A stretch of 64,000 bases of DNA from Enterobacter asburiae (GCF_008080435.1 NZ_VRKN01000007.1:62001-126000); one strand, 5' to 3'; counted from the stretch's first letter, positions 38,903 through 50,251 are shown. The notes: a model not told the origin generated them from the sequence alone. Translations and numbers: made by a program.

Positions 38903-40026
38903 AACACCATCGTCTGGCCATTGTTCGCCAAAAGTATCGCCCTGATGGCGGAGCGGAACGCTTCGTTTCGCGCGCCCTCACCGCACTGAGCAATCAGAAC
39001 CTTGAACTCAACGTCATCACGCGTGAGTGGCAGGGAGAGAAGCAAGACGACTGGCATATTCACATTTGCAACCCTCAAAAATGGGGTCGCATCAGTCGTG
39101 AACGCGGATTTGCACAGGCCGCACGCGCGCTGTGGCAGCAACAGCAGTTTGATATTGTTCAAAGCCATGAGCGCATCCCGGGTTGTGATATCTATCGCGC
39201 AGGTGATGGGGTGCATCGTCGCTGGCTGCTGCAGCGCGCGCGCATTTTACCTGCCTGGCGCGCGAAAATGTTGATGCTCGACCGTTATCACCGCTACGTG
39301 ATGCATGCCGAACGTGAAATGTACCAGGCGCCCGAGTTAAAAGCGGTGATTTGTAATGCGGAAATGATCAAACGCGAAATCGTTGAAGACTTTGATATTG
39401 ACGCAAAAAAAATACATGTGATTTATAATTCAATAGACTCCACCCGCTTCGTTCCGGCAGAAGAGTCGCAGCGTTTTGCACTACGCCAGCAGTTTGGCTT
39501 GCCAACCGATGCCGTAATATTCTGCTTCGTAGGCTCAGGGTTTGAACGAAAAGGATTGGCCAGCGCCATACGCGCTATCGCTGGAACATCAGCCTGGCTG
39601 ATTGTGGTTGGACAAGATAAAGCAGAACGTCGTTATCGCGAACTCGCCCGTTCGTTAGGCTGCGAGGGGCAAATCCGTTTCCTGGGGGTGCAAAAAGAAA
39701 CTCTGCCTTTTTATCAGCTATCCGATGGTTTACTGTTGCCAACGCTGTATGATCCCTTTCCTAACGTCATTCTTGAAGCGATGGCCTGCGGCTTACCCGT
39801 CATTACTTCAGAGAGTTGCGGTGGTGCAGAATTTATTCAACAAGGCCAGAACGGATTTTATTGTGACGCACTTGATATCAGTGCATTGAAGGAAGCGGTA
39901 GCCGCCATCCCTTCTCTGGAAAAAAATAACAATATGGGACGAGCGGCACGTGAACGTGTAAAAGACGCCACTCCCGAAAAACTGTCAAGTCAGCTTATTA
40001 CGCTTTATCAAAAATTACTGGATTAA
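38899..40026 (+). CDS. Glycosyltransferase family 4, WabG-like (WaaG position)
   Basis: A 375-residue GT-B transferase at the position of waaG. The start LAIVRQKYRPDGGAERFV is the glycine-rich acceptor loop; SHERIPGCDIYRAGDGVHRR is a distinctive segment; the donor site is GSGFERKGL through FPNVILEAMACGLPVI, with the EX7E pattern. From position and the Klebsiella-type gene set, it probably adds the first outer-core sugar to heptose II (galacturonic acid in Klebsiella WabG, glucose in E. coli WaaG). Which sugar applies here cannot be told from sequence. ATGA overlap with waaQ. Confidence 0.8.
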   Translation: MKHHRLAIVRQKYRPDGGAERFVSRALTALSNQNLELNVITREWQGEKQDDWHIHICNPQKWGRISRERGFAQAARALWQQQQFDIVQSHERIPGCDIYRAGDGVHRRWLLQRARILPAWRAKMLMLDRYHRYVMHAEREMYQAPELKAVICNAEMIKREIVEDFDIDAKKIHVIYNSIDSTRFVPAEESQRFALRQQFGLPTDAVIFCFVGSGFERKGLASAIRAIAGTSAWLIVVGQDKAERRYRELARSLGCEGQIRFLGVQKETLPFYQLSDGLLLPTLYDPFPNVILEAMACGLPVITSESCGGAEFIQQGQNGFYCDALDISALKEAVAAIPSLEKNNNMGRAARERVKDATPEKLSSQLITLYQKLLD

Positions 40027-40028
40027 AA

Positions 40029-41129
40029 ATGCGCATCCTAATGATTATTGATGGTTTACCCGGTGGAGGAGCCGAAAAAACGGTTCTTACACTCTCCCGC
40101 GGATTAAAAGAAATGGGGCATCAGGTCTCTCTATTCTCTCTGCGGAAAGTGTGCGACTACGCCATCCCGGAAGGCATCGATTATCAGGTTGTTCAGGACA
40201 CATGTAAAAAACCGTGGCGAAAGCTGACGGAGATCCCACGCCGCGCCCAATTGCTGGATCAAGCAATTAAGCGAGCTGAACGCAGCGGCAAATTTGATGT
40301 GGTTTTCTCTCATTTGCACAAAACAGACCGCATTGTGGCGCACTGCCGCGCGCTGGAACGTGACAAAGTCTGGTTCTGCGTGCACGGCATGTTCTCGTTT
40401 TCCTATCTTCGCCATCGCAGCGGACTTTCACGCTGGTTTAAACATCTCAAAATTCGTCATACCTACGAAAACCGCAACGTTGTCGCCGTCTCAGGCGCCG
40501 TGTTGAAAGATCTTTCCGAGACGCTGGCACTCAATCTTCGACGCAAAGCGGTTATCCATAATCCTTTCGATATTCCTGAAATTCAGCGTCTGGCGGATGC
40601 GCCCTTCGAGATGCAGGGAAAGGATTACATCATTCATGTTGGTCGCTTCCATGAGCACAAACGCCACGACCGCCTTTTACGTGCGTTCGCCCTGAGTAAA
40701 ATTGACACAACGCTGGTCATGATGGGCAATGGATCCGAAGCGCAAATTCAAAAACTCAAGCAGCTGGCTGCCGAGCTGGGTATTGAAAACAAAACGGTTT
40801 TCCGCCCGTTCGATTCCAATCCCTATCCCTGGATTAAAGGGGCACGCCTTTTAGTGTTAAGTTCTGACTGCGAAGGTTTTGGTAATGTGCTGGTTGAAGC
40901 CATTATCTGCCAGACGCCACCGGTCAGTACAAATTGCCCAGGTGGCCCCGCCGAAATCCTTACCGGAGCCTTAGCGCGCGGGCTGGCAGAGTTAAATGAC
41001 GCGTCACTGGCAAAAACGCTGGCGGATATTTATACCGCCCCACCGGTCGTTGGCGATGCAACGATCGCGTCGTTCGGTATCAATGCCATTTGCCAGCAAT
41101 ATATTGCTCTGGTCGACAATCAAAAATAA
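40029..41129 (+). CDS. Glycosyltransferase family 4, WabH-like
   Basis: A 366-residue GT-B transferase. IDGLPGGGAEKTVLTLS forms the N-terminal loop; the C-terminal domain has HVGRFHEHKRHDRLLRAF, MMGNGSEAQI and LSSDCEGFGNVLVEAIICQTPPV with the EX7E glutamates. It follows the WabG-like gene by two bases. In Klebsiella a comparable enzyme (WabH) adds N-acetylglucosamine that WabN then deacetylates, and a WabN-like gene is 2.4 kb away here; this route is inference. No membrane segments; cytoplasmic face. Confidence 0.8.
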   Translation: MRILMIIDGLPGGGAEKTVLTLSRGLKEMGHQVSLFSLRKVCDYAIPEGIDYQVVQDTCKKPWRKLTEIPRRAQLLDQAIKRAERSGKFDVVFSHLHKTDRIVAHCRALERDKVWFCVHGMFSFSYLRHRSGLSRWFKHLKIRHTYENRNVVAVSGAVLKDLSETLALNLRRKAVIHNPFDIPEIQRLADAPFEMQGKDYIIHVGRFHEHKRHDRLLRAFALSKIDTTLVMMGNGSEAQIQKLKQLAAELGIENKTVFRPFDSNPYPWIKGARLLVLSSDCEGFGNVLVEAIICQTPPVSTNCPGGPAEILTGALARGLAELNDASLAKTLADIYTAPPVVGDATIASFGINAICQQYIALVDNQK

Positions 41130-41140
41130 TCAGGTTTCTT

Positions 41141-42130
41141 ATGCAAAATTCAGCCCCATTGTTAAGCGTGGTGGTTGCCGTTTATAACGGTGAAGCTTTC
41201 CTGGATCAGTTCTTTACCTGCCTTGTGAATCAACGCATCGACAGCATGGAAGTCATCATTGTCAATGACGGCTCTACTGACCGCTCGATGGAGATCGTCG
41301 AAAACTGGCGAGAAAAACTGCCGCAGCTGCAGGTCATAGAACAGCAAAACCAGGGCGTATCCATCGCGCGTAATACCGGTCTGGCCGTTGCGACGGGTCA
41401 ATATCTCTCTTTCCCGGATATTGATGATGTCTTTAAACCCGGCATGTACCAGCGCCTGCTGGATATGGCCGTCACACAGGATCTGGATGTCGCCACCTGT
41501 AACGGGAACTACGTCTGGGAGAACAACAAGAAACCCTCACGCCCGATCTTCCCTGAAGACAAACTGGCTTCGACAGGGGTCATGGCTGGCCCAGCGTGGT
41601 TAAAAATGGCGCTGGATTCGCGTAAATTCCTTCACGTCACCTGGTTGAACATCTATCGCCACGACTTTATCCGTAAACACAGTTTCCATTTCGAACCCGG
41701 CCTGCGCCATCAGGATATCCCGTGGACCACCGAAGTGCTGCTCGCGGCAGAGCGGGTTCAGTACACCAGTGAACGTTATTACGACTACTACATTCACTCT
41801 GCATCGGTGTCCCATATGCCGGACAATGACGACACGCTGATCCGCTCCGCGCGTCACTACATGAAAATCCTGCAGTTGCTCGATGCCATCAATCAGCGTT
41901 ACCCGGATAAAGTGAAAGGGATCCCAGCCTGCCACTGGCAAATTGCCAAAGAGGGGCTGGGAATTATTCACACCTTCGACAACATGAAGGATGAGAAGAA
42001 GAAATCACTGATTATTAAAGAATTCTTCGAAGCAGGCATCTGGAAACTCATCTGGAAAAGTGCAAAAAGTCCGCGTCTGCGCTGGCGGCTGGGTCGACGT
42101 TATTTTCGTTTAAAACGGTATCTGGCATAA
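41141..42130 (+). CDS. Glycosyltransferase family 2, LPS outer core
   Basis: A 329-residue GT-A transferase. SVVVAVYNGEAFL, IIVNDGSTDRSMEIV (about 41-55) and FPDIDDVFKPG (about 93-103) form the nucleotide-sugar and metal sites, with DID in place of the more usual DSD. RHQDIPWTTEVLL probably holds the catalytic base. The C-terminus is basic (RLRWRLGRRYFRLKRYLA), suited to membrane contact. The frame is open to 41090 inside the previous gene, but the ATG at 41141 with AGG upstream is the likely start. Eleven bases after the WabH-like gene and 66 before waaA. Confidence 0.8.
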   Translation: MQNSAPLLSVVVAVYNGEAFLDQFFTCLVNQRIDSMEVIIVNDGSTDRSMEIVENWREKLPQLQVIEQQNQGVSIARNTGLAVATGQYLSFPDIDDVFKPGMYQRLLDMAVTQDLDVATCNGNYVWENNKKPSRPIFPEDKLASTGVMAGPAWLKMALDSRKFLHVTWLNIYRHDFIRKHSFHFEPGLRHQDIPWTTEVLLAAERVQYTSERYYDYYIHSASVSHMPDNDDTLIRSARHYMKILQLLDAINQRYPDKVKGIPACHWQIAKEGLGIIHTFDNMKDEKKKSLIIKEFFEAGIWKLIWKSAKSPRLRWRLGRRYFRLKRYLA

Positions 42131-42196
42131 GAGATAGCTTTACCTGGCCTAAATGCTTAGAATTTGCCCGCCGAAACTAAAAAAACGGATAATCGC

Positions 42197-43471
42197 TTGG
42201 AATTGTTGTATACCGCTCTGCTCTACATCATTCAGCCACTGGTGTGGCTGAGACTGTTGCTTCGTAGCCGGAAAGCGCCTGCGTATCGTAAACGCTGGGC
42301 TGAACGCTATGGCTTCTGCCGCAATAAAGTCACACCGGACGGTATTTTGCTGCATTCCGTTTCTGTCGGTGAAACGCTGGCGGCGATCCCCCTGGTTCGC
42401 GCCCTGCGTCACCGCTACCCGTCGCTGCCGATCACCGTCACCACCATGACGCCGACTGGCTCGGAGCGCGCGTTATCCGCTTTCGGAAAAGACGTGCAGC
42501 ACGTCTATCTGCCTTACGATCTGCCCTGCGCCATGAATCGTTTCCTGAATACCGTTCGCCCGAAGCTGGTGATCGTGATGGAAACCGAACTGTGGCCGAA
42601 CATGATTTCCGCCCTGCATGCCCGTAAAATCCCGCTGGTGATTGCCAACGCGCGCCTGTCAGAGCGCTCGGCGAAAGGTTACGGCAAGCTGGGTAAATTT
42701 ATGCGCCGCCTGCTCAGCAGGATCACGCTGATTGCCGCGCAGAACGAAGAGGACGCGTCACGCTTTATCGCGCTGGGCCTCAAACGCAACCAGCTTGCGG
42801 TAACGGGCAGCCTGAAATTTGATATTTCTGTTACCCCTGAACTCGCCGCCCGTGCGATCACACTGCGTCGCCAGTGGGCCCCACGTCGCCAGGTCTGGAT
42901 TGCGACCAGTACCCATGATGGCGAAGAAGAGATCATCCTGCAGGCTCACCGTAAGCTGCTGGAAACATTCCCTGATTTACTGCTTATCCTTGTGCCTCGC
43001 CATCCGGAGCGTTTTAAAGATGCCCGTGAAATGGTCCAGAAAGGCGGCTTCAGCTTCACGTTGCGCAGCAGCGGTGAAATCCCTTCCGGCAGCACCCAGG
43101 TGGTGATTGGCGATACGATGGGTGAGCTGATGCTGCTGTACGGCATTGCTGACCTCGCGTTTGTCGGTGGCAGCCTGGTCGAGCGCGGCGGTCATAACCC
43201 GCTGGAACCGGCTGCGCACGCCATTCCGGTGCTGATGGGTCCGCACACGTTTAACTTCAAAGATATCTGTGCAAAATTACAGCAGGCCGATGGTTTAATT
43301 ACCGTAACCGATGCGGATTCGGTGGTCAAAGAGGTATCGACCCTTCTGACTGACGAAGATTATCGCCTGTGGTACGGGCGACATGCCGTCGAAGTACTGC
43401 ACCAGAACCAGGGCGCACTGACCCGTCTGCTGCAACTTCTGCAACCTTATCTGCCCCAGCGGAGCCACTAA
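42197..43471 (+). CDS. waaA: 3-deoxy-D-manno-octulosonic acid (Kdo) transferase WaaA
   Basis: A 424-residue essential bifunctional enzyme that adds two Kdo residues to lipid IVA. There is one N-terminal membrane helix; [18 protein letters not shown] holds the catalytic Glu, [10 protein letters not shown] and METELWPN are family signatures, and [19 protein letters not shown] is the CMP-Kdo site. No ATG is near the expected start; TTG at 42197 gives almost exactly E. coli length (425), with GGAT upstream as a weak ribosome binding site. A TTG at 42164 is an alternative. Its stop overlaps the waaE ATG by one base. Confidence 0.95.
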   Translation: MELLYTALLYIIQPLVWLRLLLRSRKAPAYRKRWAERYGFCRNKVTPDGILLHSVSVGETLAAIPLVRALRHRYPSLPITVTTMTPTGSERALSAFGKDVQHVYLPYDLPCAMNRFLNTVRPKLVIVMETELWPNMISALHARKIPLVIANARLSERSAKGYGKLGKFMRRLLSRITLIAAQNEEDASRFIALGLKRNQLAVTGSLKFDISVTPELAARAITLRRQWAPRRQVWIATSTHDGEEEIILQAHRKLLETFPDLLLILVPRHPERFKDAREMVQKGGFSFTLRSSGEIPSGSTQVVIGDTMGELMLLYGIADLAFVGGSLVERGGHNPLEPAAHAIPVLMGPHTFNFKDICAKLQQADGLITVTDADSVVKEVSTLLTDEDYRLWYGRHAVEVLHQNQGALTRLLQLLQPYLPQRSH

Positions 43472-44241
43472 TGTCAACGCGTCTGTCGGTCGTAATGATC
43501 GCCAAAAACGCCGCCGACCTGCTTCCGGATTGCCTGGCGTCGGTTGCCTGGGCTGACGAGATAGTCATGCTTGACTCCGGAAGTACGGACAACACGGTGG
43601 ACGTTGCCCGGACAGCGGGCGCAAAAGTCTTTGTCGACGCTGACTGGCAAGGCTATGGCATCCAGCGCCAGCGCGCGCAGGGGTATGCCACCGGTGATTA
43701 TGTCCTGATGCTCGACACTGACGAGCGCATTACGCCAGAACTTCAGCAGGCCATTCAGGCAGTGCTTTCCTCACCTCAGCCTGGTGCCGTATACAGCATT
43801 GCCCGCCGCAACTACTTCCTTGGCCGTTTTATGCGCCACAGCGGCTGGTATCCTGACCGCGTGATGCGCCTCTACGAACGCGAGCGGTATCAGTACAACG
43901 ACAATCTGGTCCATGAATCCCTGAGCTGCGATAGCGCCCAGGTCATTCCCCTGACGGGCGATTTGCTGCACCTGACCTGCCGTGATTTCGCGAGCTTCCA
44001 GCGTAAACAGCTCAACTATGCCACCGCATGGGCGCAGGAACGTCACCAGCGCGGCAAAAAGGCCTCATTGACGGGTATCTTCACCCACACGCTGGGCGCG
44101 TTCCTGAAAACGCTGCTGCTGCGTGGTGGCGTACTGGACGGTAAGCAGGGCTGGTTACTCGCGGTAGTGAATGCCCAGTATACTTTCAACAAATACACCG
44201 AGCTGTGGGCGCTCTGCCGCGGCTACTCAGAGAAAACGTGA
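43471..44241 (+). CDS. waaE: LPS core glucosyltransferase WaaE
   Basis: A 256-residue GT2 transferase; in Klebsiella and Serratia WaaE adds a beta-1,4-linked glucose to heptose [11 protein letters not shown] (about 30-39) and [12 protein letters not shown] (about 75-86) are the donor motifs. E. coli K-12 lacks this gene, so waaA-waaE-coaD is a good marker of the Klebsiella/Enterobacter-type core. The ATG at 43471 shares its A with the waaA stop, with GGAG upstream; the long open frame further 5' is inside waaA. coaD follows after three bases. Confidence 0.9.
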   Translation: MSTRLSVVMIAKNAADLLPDCLASVAWADEIVMLDSGSTDNTVDVARTAGAKVFVDADWQGYGIQRQRAQGYATGDYVLMLDTDERITPELQQAIQAVLSSPQPGAVYSIARRNYFLGRFMRHSGWYPDRVMRLYERERYQYNDNLVHESLSCDSAQVIPLTGDLLHLTCRDFASFQRKQLNYATAWAQERHQRGKKASLTGIFTHTLGAFLKTLLLRGGVLDGKQGWLLAVVNAQYTFNKYTELWALCRGYSEKT

Positions 44242-44724
<483 letters not shown>

Positions 44725-44726
44725 CC

Positions 44727-45536
44727 CTATTTCTGGCACTGACGGCAGTAAAACGTGGCGCGCTGGGCGTGCTTCGTTGCAATAACTGGCGTGCCGCAGA
44801 CTCTGCACGGTTCGCCTTTACGGCCATACACCTGAAGCTCCTGGGCAAAATAGCCTGGCTTCCCGTCGCTTTGCAGGAAGTCCTTTAACGTTGTCCCGCC
44901 CTGCTCAATAGAGCGCAGCAGTACCGCCTTAATGACCCGGACCAACAGCTCACACTCCTGCGCAGACAGCGAAGAGGCCAGCCGATCGGGATGGATCCCG
45001 GCCGCAAACAGCGATTCGCTGGCATAGATATTTCCCACGCCGACCACCAGCTTGTTATCCATCAGCCAGGGCTTAATCGGGCTTTTCTTCTTCGCACACT
45101 TCGCCTTGAGGTATTCCGTGTTAAACGCGTCTGAAAGCGGCTCTGGGCCCAGATGCGCCAGCACGTTATGCCCTTCCAGCTCCTTCGTCCACAGCCACGC
45201 TCCAAAGCGCCGTGGGTCGGTGTAACGGAGCACTTTGCCGTTACTCATCACCAGATCGACGTGGTCGTGCTTTTCCGCAGGCTGTTCTTCGGTAAGAATG
45301 CGCAGGCTCCCGGACATCCCCAGGTGGATAATAATCCAGCCGTCGGGCAGCTCCAGCAGCAGGTATTTAGCGCGGCGCTGTACGCTAAGGACGGGTTTAT
45401 CGCTCAGGGCATGGATCTCATCGGACACCGGCCAGCGCAGACGTCCATTGCGAACCACCGCGTGAAGAATCGTCGCGCCGACCAGATGGGGCTCAATGCC
45501 GCGACGGCTGGTTTCTACCTCAGGTAATTCAGGCAT
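44727..45536 (-). CDS. mutM: Formamidopyrimidine-DNA glycosylase MutM (Fpg)
   Basis: A 269-residue repair enzyme that removes 8-oxoguanine and cuts the abasic site; usual length. The N-terminus after Met is [17 protein letters not shown], with catalytic Pro1 and Glu2. The helix-two-turn-helix region contains [24 protein letters not shown]. The C-terminal zinc finger has CRVC and CRQC cysteine pairs. It lies downstream of rpmB-rpmG with a terminator between, as in E. coli, so partial read-through probably supplies its transcription. Confidence 0.97.
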   Translation of the reverse strand: MPELPEVETSRRGIEPHLVGATILHAVVRNGRLRWPVSDEIHALSDKPVLSVQRRAKYLLLELPDGWIIIHLGMSGSLRILTEEQPAEKHDHVDLVMSNGKVLRYTDPRRFGAWLWTKELEGHNVLAHLGPEPLSDAFNTEYLKAKCAKKKSPIKPWLMDNKLVVGVGNIYASESLFAAGIHPDRLASSLSAQECELLVRVIKAVLLRSIEQGGTTLKDFLQSDGKPGYFAQELQVYGRKGEPCRVCGTPVIATKHAQRATFYCRQCQK

Positions 45537-45562
45537 GGTTCCTCCGTTGAGATACAGAATGC

Positions 45563-45589
45563 AAAAAACCCCGCAGTTGCGGGGTTTTT
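45563..45589 (-). terminator. Terminator between rpmG and mutM
   Basis: AAAAAACCCCGCA-GT-TGCGGGGTTTTT is a strong symmetrical hairpin with A- and T-runs, 19 bases after the rpmG stop. It should end most rpmBG transcripts before mutM. Confidence 0.92.
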
Positions 45590-45608
45590 CGATACAAGGA
45601 GACTAAAA

Positions 45609-45779
<171 letters not shown>

Positions 45780-45798
45780 TTATTTCCTCTTTAAGTAC

Positions 45799-46056
<258 letters not shown>

Positions 46057-46182
46057 TTAGCTCGAGCTTCGTATGGGGTATCGGCGCCTCGTCAGGCTTT
46101 ACAGCCCGGTCATCGCATAGTTCTAAGTGAACTCTCGATTGCCAGGCCCAAATGCCAAACCCGAGATTCTCAAAGGTGGCGT

Positions 46183-46211
46183 AGTATACGCTGACTCGGC
46201 GGTGTGCTCAA
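46183..46211 (-). promoter_or_regulatory. Sigma-70 promoter of rpmB-rpmG
   Basis: On the minus strand TTGAGC (46211-46206) and TATACT (46188-46183) are separated by exactly 17 bases. The spacer and hexamers are close to consensus, as expected for ribosomal-protein genes. Transcription should start near 46176, about 140 bases before rpmB. Confidence 0.82.
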
Positions 46212-46253
46212 GTCCCGAACAGACAAAGATCCCGATGGATCGCGAGAAATAGC

Positions 46254-46922
46254 CTAAATCCAGCCATGTTCTGCGAAAGAAATGTACTCTCCGCGGCCAA
46301 TTATCAGATGGTCCAGCACACGAATGTCCATGAATTGACAGCATTTGATAATGCGTTCGGTGATTTCTTTGTCCGCTCTGCTCGGTTCTGCACAGCCAGA
46401 GGGGTGATTATGCGCGAGGATCACGCCCGCTGCATTCACTTTTATCGCTTCCCGCACAATTTCACGCGGATGCACCTCAACGTGGCTCAACGTGCCCGCA
46501 AAGAGACAGCTATGTTTCAGCACCCGGTTTCTGTTATCGACAAAGATCACCATAAAGATCTCGCGTTCAATATCGGTTAACTGGCTTTGCAGGAATTCGC
46601 GCGTCATCGCTGGAGTCAGGATCGGCTCTTCCTTCTCCATGCGGACATTGTAAAAACGGCGGGCAAGTTCAGCAATGCCCCTCAACTGGGCATATTTCGC
46701 CACGCCGATCCCCTCAACGTGCTTAAACTGCGCCAGATCTGCGGTCAGTAAACCGTACAGCGAACCGAAATGTGCTATCAGCTCTTTTGCCAGCGTAAAT
46801 ACCGTTTTTCCGGGCGTTCCGGTACGTAAAAAGAGCGCCAACAGTTCATCGTCTTTTAACTGGGTGACGCCATAGCGCAGCAGTTTTTCACGCGGCAGCA
46901 GCTGCTCATCCTCTTCTTCCAT
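46254..46922 (-). CDS. radC: RadC family JAB-domain protein
   Basis: A 222-residue protein of the RadC/YicR family, the E. coli length. An N-terminal helix-hairpin-helix-like region (about 50-85, [12 protein letters not shown]) is followed by a JAB/MPN metalloprotease-like domain with the HNHPSG motif and a downstream aspartate (EPSRAD), giving a complete JAMM metal site. Its role is still unclear; early links to DNA repair have been withdrawn. ATG at 46922 has GGGAG upstream; the longer frame is dismissed as it runs into the coaBC promoter region. Divergent from coaBC. Confidence 0.93.
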   Translation of the reverse strand: MEEEDEQLLPREKLLRYGVTQLKDDELLALFLRTGTPGKTVFTLAKELIAHFGSLYGLLTADLAQFKHVEGIGVAKYAQLRGIAELARRFYNVRMEKEEPILTPAMTREFLQSQLTDIEREIFMVIFVDNRNRVLKHSCLFAGTLSHVEVHPREIVREAIKVNAAGVILAHNHPSGCAEPSRADKEITERIIKCCQFMDIRVLDHLIIGRGEYISFAEHGWI

Positions 46923-47094
46923 GCTCTTTCTCCCTTTTTTGACCTCATGCTGCCACAGGCCAATCCGTCGCTCGACGACCACATTGCGTTCTTGCGTAGC
47001 GCCTCGCAAAGTGGTCGAAGGACAAAATCACCCCGCTTTGGGGATTGTGGTAAAATGCCCGCTCTCTGGTGAAACCCAACAGGAAAGAATCATG

Positions 47095-48306
47095 ATGAGC
47101 CTGGCCGGTAAAAAAATCGTTCTTGGCGTGAGCGGCGGCATTGCTGCCTACAAAGCGCCGGAGCTGGTGCGTCGTCTGCGCGAGCGCGGGGCAGATGTGC
47201 GGGTCGCGATAACCGAAGGCGGTAAAGCCTTTATCACTCCTTTGAGCCTGCAGGCCGTTTCAGGATACCCGGTATCTGACAGCCTGCTGGATCCAGCCGC
47301 CGAAGCCGCGATGGGCCATATTGAACTGGGGAAATGGGCAGACCTGATTATCCTCGCCCCCGCCACGGCTGATTTAATCGCTCGGGTGGCGGCCGGTATG
47401 GCAAACGACCTGGTCTCCACCATTTGTCTGGCCACGCCAGCGCCTGTTGCCGTCGTTCCTGCCATGAACCAGCAGATGTACCGTAACGCAGCCACCCAGC
47501 ACAATCTGGAGACGCTGGCCTCACGCGGCCTGCTTATCTGGGGTCCGGACAGCGGCAGCCAGGCCTGTGGCGATGTTGGCCCGGGTCGCATGCTTGACCC
47601 GCTGACGATTGTTGATATGGCCGCAGCCCATTTTTCGCCTGTCAACGATCTGCAACATCTCAACATCATGATTACCGCGGGCCCCACGCGCGAGCCGCTG
47701 GACCCGGTGCGTTACATCACCAACCACAGTTCCGGTAAAATGGGCTTTGCGATAGCTGCCGCGGCGGCAAAACGCGGTGCCAACGTCACGCTGGTAAGCG
47801 GCCCGGTCTCGTTACCTACGCCACCGTTTGTGCAGCGTATTAATGTTACCACCGCGCTGGAGATGGAAGCCGCCGTGCAGGCCCATGCGCAAAGCCAGCA
47901 GATTTTTATCGGTTGTGCGGCCGTGGCTGACTATCGAGCCGAGACCATCGCCGAGTCTAAAATCAAAAAGCAAGGCGATGAATTAACACTAAAAATGGTG
48001 AAAAACCCGGACATCGTTGCCGGTGTCGCCGCATTAAAAAGCCATCGTCCTTACGTTGTTGGGTTTGCCGCAGAAACGAATAATGTGGAAGAATATGCCC
48101 GGCAAAAACGTACCCGCAAAAACCTCGATTTGATTTGCGCGAACGACGTATCGCTGGCCACACAAGGATTTAACAGCGACAGCAACGCACTGCACCTTTT
48201 CTGGCAGGATGGAGATAAAGTCTTACCGCTTGAGCGCAAGGAACTCCTGGGCCAACAATTACTCGACGAGATCGTTACCCGTTATGATGAAAAAAATCGA
48301 CGTTAA
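47095..48306 (+). CDS. coaBC: Phosphopantothenoylcysteine synthetase/decarboxylase CoaBC
   Basis: A 403-residue bifunctional enzyme for two steps of coenzyme A synthesis. The N-terminal FMN-dependent decarboxylase (CoaC, about 1-190) has [16 protein letters not shown] with the catalytic His, PAMNQQMY and [11 protein letters not shown] with the active-site Cys. The CoaB synthetase part begins at [17 protein letters not shown] and contains [10 protein letters not shown] and KIKKQ. Tandem ATGs at 47092 and 47095 are both usable; the second matches the E. coli start MSLAGKK, the first is better spaced from AGGA. Extended -10 TGGTAAAAT lies upstream. Overlaps dut. Confidence 0.96.
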   Translation: MSLAGKKIVLGVSGGIAAYKAPELVRRLRERGADVRVAITEGGKAFITPLSLQAVSGYPVSDSLLDPAAEAAMGHIELGKWADLIILAPATADLIARVAAGMANDLVSTICLATPAPVAVVPAMNQQMYRNAATQHNLETLASRGLLIWGPDSGSQACGDVGPGRMLDPLTIVDMAAAHFSPVNDLQHLNIMITAGPTREPLDPVRYITNHSSGKMGFAIAAAAAKRGANVTLVSGPVSLPTPPFVQRINVTTALEMEAAVQAHAQSQQIFIGCAAVADYRAETIAESKIKKQGDELTLKMVKNPDIVAGVAALKSHRPYVVGFAAETNNVEEYARQKRTRKNLDLICANDVSLATQGFNSDSNALHLFWQDGDKVLPLERKELLGQQLLDEIVTRYDEKNRR

Positions 48307-48742
48307 GATTCTGGACCCGCGTGTTGGCGAGCAATTCCCGCTGCCAACCTATGCCACCTCCGGCTCTGCCGGTCTTGACCTGCGCGCCTGTCTCGATGAC
48401 GCCGTAGAACTGGCTCCGGGTGCCACTACCCTGGTTCCAACTGGCCTGGCGATTCACATTGCTGACCCGTCGCTGGCAGCGGTGATCCTGCCGCGTTCTG
48501 GTCTGGGCCATAAGCACGGCGTTGTGCTGGGGAACCTGGTCGGCCTGATCGACTCCGACTACCAGGGTCAGCTGATGGTTTCCGTCTGGAACCGTGGTCA
48601 GGACAGCTTCACCATTGAACCGGGCGAGCGTATCGCGCAGATGGTCTTTGTACCGGTGGTACAGGCAGAATTTAACCTGGTGGCAGACTTTGACGCCACC
48701 GACCGTGGCGAAGGCGGCTTCGGCCATTCCGGGCGCAAATAA
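48284..48742 (+). CDS. dut: Deoxyuridine 5'-triphosphate nucleotidohydrolase (dUTPase) Dut
   Basis: A 152-residue trimeric enzyme that hydrolyses dUTP to dUMP, keeping uracil out of DNA. The five dUTPase motifs are present: [35 protein letters not shown] and the C-terminal [10 protein letters not shown]. Tandem ATGs at 48284 and 48287 are both possible. The start lies inside the end of coaBC (23-base overlap), so translation is coupled, as in E. coli. Confidence 0.96.
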   Translation: MMKKIDVKILDPRVGEQFPLPTYATSGSAGLDLRACLDDAVELAPGATTLVPTGLAIHIADPSLAAVILPRSGLGHKHGVVLGNLVGLIDSDYQGQLMVSVWNRGQDSFTIEPGERIAQMVFVPVVQAEFNLVADFDATDRGEGGFGHSGRK

Positions 48743-48862
48743 CGGCCCGAAAGACACGTATCTCACAGCGTCATAATGCAATAACAAACCGCAAACGCCA
48801 GTTTGCGGTCGCTGTGTGGATGCCAGCCTGGCAAGTGCTTATTTTCAGGGGTATTTTGTAAC

Positions 48863-49459
48863 ATGGCAGAAAAACAAACTGCGAAAAGGAATCGTCGCGA
48901 AGAAATACTTCAATCTCTGGCTCTGATGCTTGAATCCAGCGATGGCAGTCAACGCATCACCACCGCTAAACTGGCCGCCTCTGTAGGCGTGTCTGAGGCG
49001 GCGCTGTACCGTCATTTTCCGAGCAAGACCCGGATGTTCGACAGCCTGATCGAGTTTATTGAAGACAGCCTGATCACGCGCATCAACCTGATTCTGAAAG
49101 ACGAAAAAGACACCACCGCGCGTCTGCGTCTGATTGTGCTGTTAATCCTGGGCTTCGGTGAACGCAATCCGGGCTTAACCCGTATCCTCACCGGCCACGC
49201 GCTGATGTTTGAACAGGACAGACTGCAGGGCCGCATTAACCAGCTTTTCGAACGTATTGAAGCGCAGCTGCGCCAGGTACTGCGCGAAAAGAAAATGCGT
49301 GAAGGCGAAGGTTATAGCATTGATGAAACGCTGCTGGCGAGCCAGATTCTGGCGTTTTGTGAAGGGATGCTCTCCCGCTTTGTGCGTAGCGAGTTCAAAT
49401 ACTGTCCAACGGACGATTTTGACGCCCGCTGGCCGTTAGTCGCTGCTCAGTTGCAGTAA
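48863..49459 (+). CDS. slmA: Nucleoid occlusion factor SlmA
   Basis: A 198-residue TetR-family DNA-binding protein, the E. coli length, that blocks FtsZ ring assembly over the nucleoid. The N-terminal helix-turn-helix (about 30-55) reads [20 protein letters not shown]. The C-terminal dimer and FtsZ-binding domain includes [22 protein letters not shown]. The frame is open for 20 codons upstream, but the ATG at 48863 matches the family start [16 protein letters not shown]. It follows dut by 120 bases and ends before a REP pair. Confidence 0.96.
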   Translation: MAEKQTAKRNRREEILQSLALMLESSDGSQRITTAKLAASVGVSEAALYRHFPSKTRMFDSLIEFIEDSLITRINLILKDEKDTTARLRLIVLLILGFGERNPGLTRILTGHALMFEQDRLQGRINQLFERIEAQLRQVLREKKMREGEGYSIDETLLASQILAFCEGMLSRFVRSEFKYCPTDDFDARWPLVAAQLQ

Positions 49460-49465
49460 CACCGT

Positions 49466-49541
49466 TGCCGGATGGCGGCTTCGCCTTATCCGGCCTACGA
49501 AATGCGTAGGCCAGGTAAGCGTAGCGCCTCCAGGCAATTTA
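49466..49541. repeat. Two inverted REP elements (BIME-like) between slmA and pyrE
   Basis: GCCGGATGGCGGC-TTC-GCCTTATCCGGC plus CTAC (49466-49498) is followed by the inverse GTAGGCCAGGTAAGC-GTA-GCGCCTCCAGGC (about 49507-49536). The pair fills the gap between convergent genes and ends at the pyrE stop, acting as a boundary and mRNA stabiliser. Confidence 0.87.
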
Positions 49542-49542
49542 A

Positions 49543-50184
49543 TTACACCCCGAACTCTTCCCGGTACGCACGTACCGCCGCCAGATGATCCGCCATCTCA
49601 GGCTTCTCTTCCAGATACGCAATCAGCTCTTTCAGGGTGATAATCGACGTCACTGTGCAGCTGTAATCGCGTTCGACTTCCTGAATAGCGGAAATTTCAC
49701 CGCGACCACGCTCCTGACGATCCAGAGAAATCAGCACGCCAGCAAGCGTCGCACCGTTGGCCTGAATAATCTCCATCGATTCGCGGATCGCCGTACCCGC
49801 GGTGATCACATCGTCGACCAGCATGACGCGGCCCTGCAGCGGGCTGCCGACCAGATTCCCGCCTTCACCGTGGGTTTTGGCCTCTTTACGGTTAAAGCAG
49901 TACGGCACGTCGCGGTCATGGTGTTCCGCCAGCGCAACCGCGGTGGTGGTCGCAATCGGAATGCCTTTATAGGCCGGGCCAAACAGCAGGTCAAAATCAG
50001 TCCCGGAATCTACCAGCGCTTCGGCATAGAAACGGCCTAACAATGCCAGATCGCGCCCGGTATTAAACAGCCCGGCGTTGAAGAAATAGGGACTCTTACG
50101 CCCGGATTTCAGCGTAAATTCGCCAAACTTAAGTACCTGCTTGTTAAGCGCAAACTCAATAAACTGGCGCTGATACGATTTCAT
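49543..50184 (-). CDS. pyrE: Orotate phosphoribosyltransferase PyrE
   Basis: A 213-residue enzyme, same length as in E. coli, converting orotate and PRPP to orotidine-5'-phosphate in pyrimidine synthesis. The PRPP-binding motif is [13 protein letters not shown], and the flexible loop [12 protein letters not shown] carries the catalytic lysines. The ATG at 50184 gives [14 protein letters not shown]. It follows rph; between them is an attenuator hairpin, so expression should respond to UTP through coupling of transcription and rph translation. Confidence 0.97.
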   Translation of the reverse strand: MKSYQRQFIEFALNKQVLKFGEFTLKSGRKSPYFFNAGLFNTGRDLALLGRFYAEALVDSGTDFDLLFGPAYKGIPIATTTAVALAEHHDRDVPYCFNRKEAKTHGEGGNLVGSPLQGRVMLVDDVITAGTAIRESMEIIQANGATLAGVLISLDRQERGRGEISAIQEVERDYSCTVTSIITLKELIAYLEEKPEMADHLAAVRAYREEFGV

Positions 50185-50218
50185 GGATTTGCTCCTTTGG
50201 TTTTTCTGTCTTACAGGC

Positions 50219-50247
50219 AAAAAAAAGGCGACTCATTGGTCGCCTTT
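50219..50247 (-). terminator. pyrE attenuator
   Basis: On the minus strand AAAGGCGAC-CAATGA-GTCGCCTTT is followed by a run of eight T. It begins four bases after the rph stop and ends about 35 bases before pyrE. In E. coli the same layout gives UTP-sensitive attenuation: fast polymerase lets the hairpin form away from the translating ribosome. Confidence 0.92.
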
Positions 50248-50251
50248 AAAA

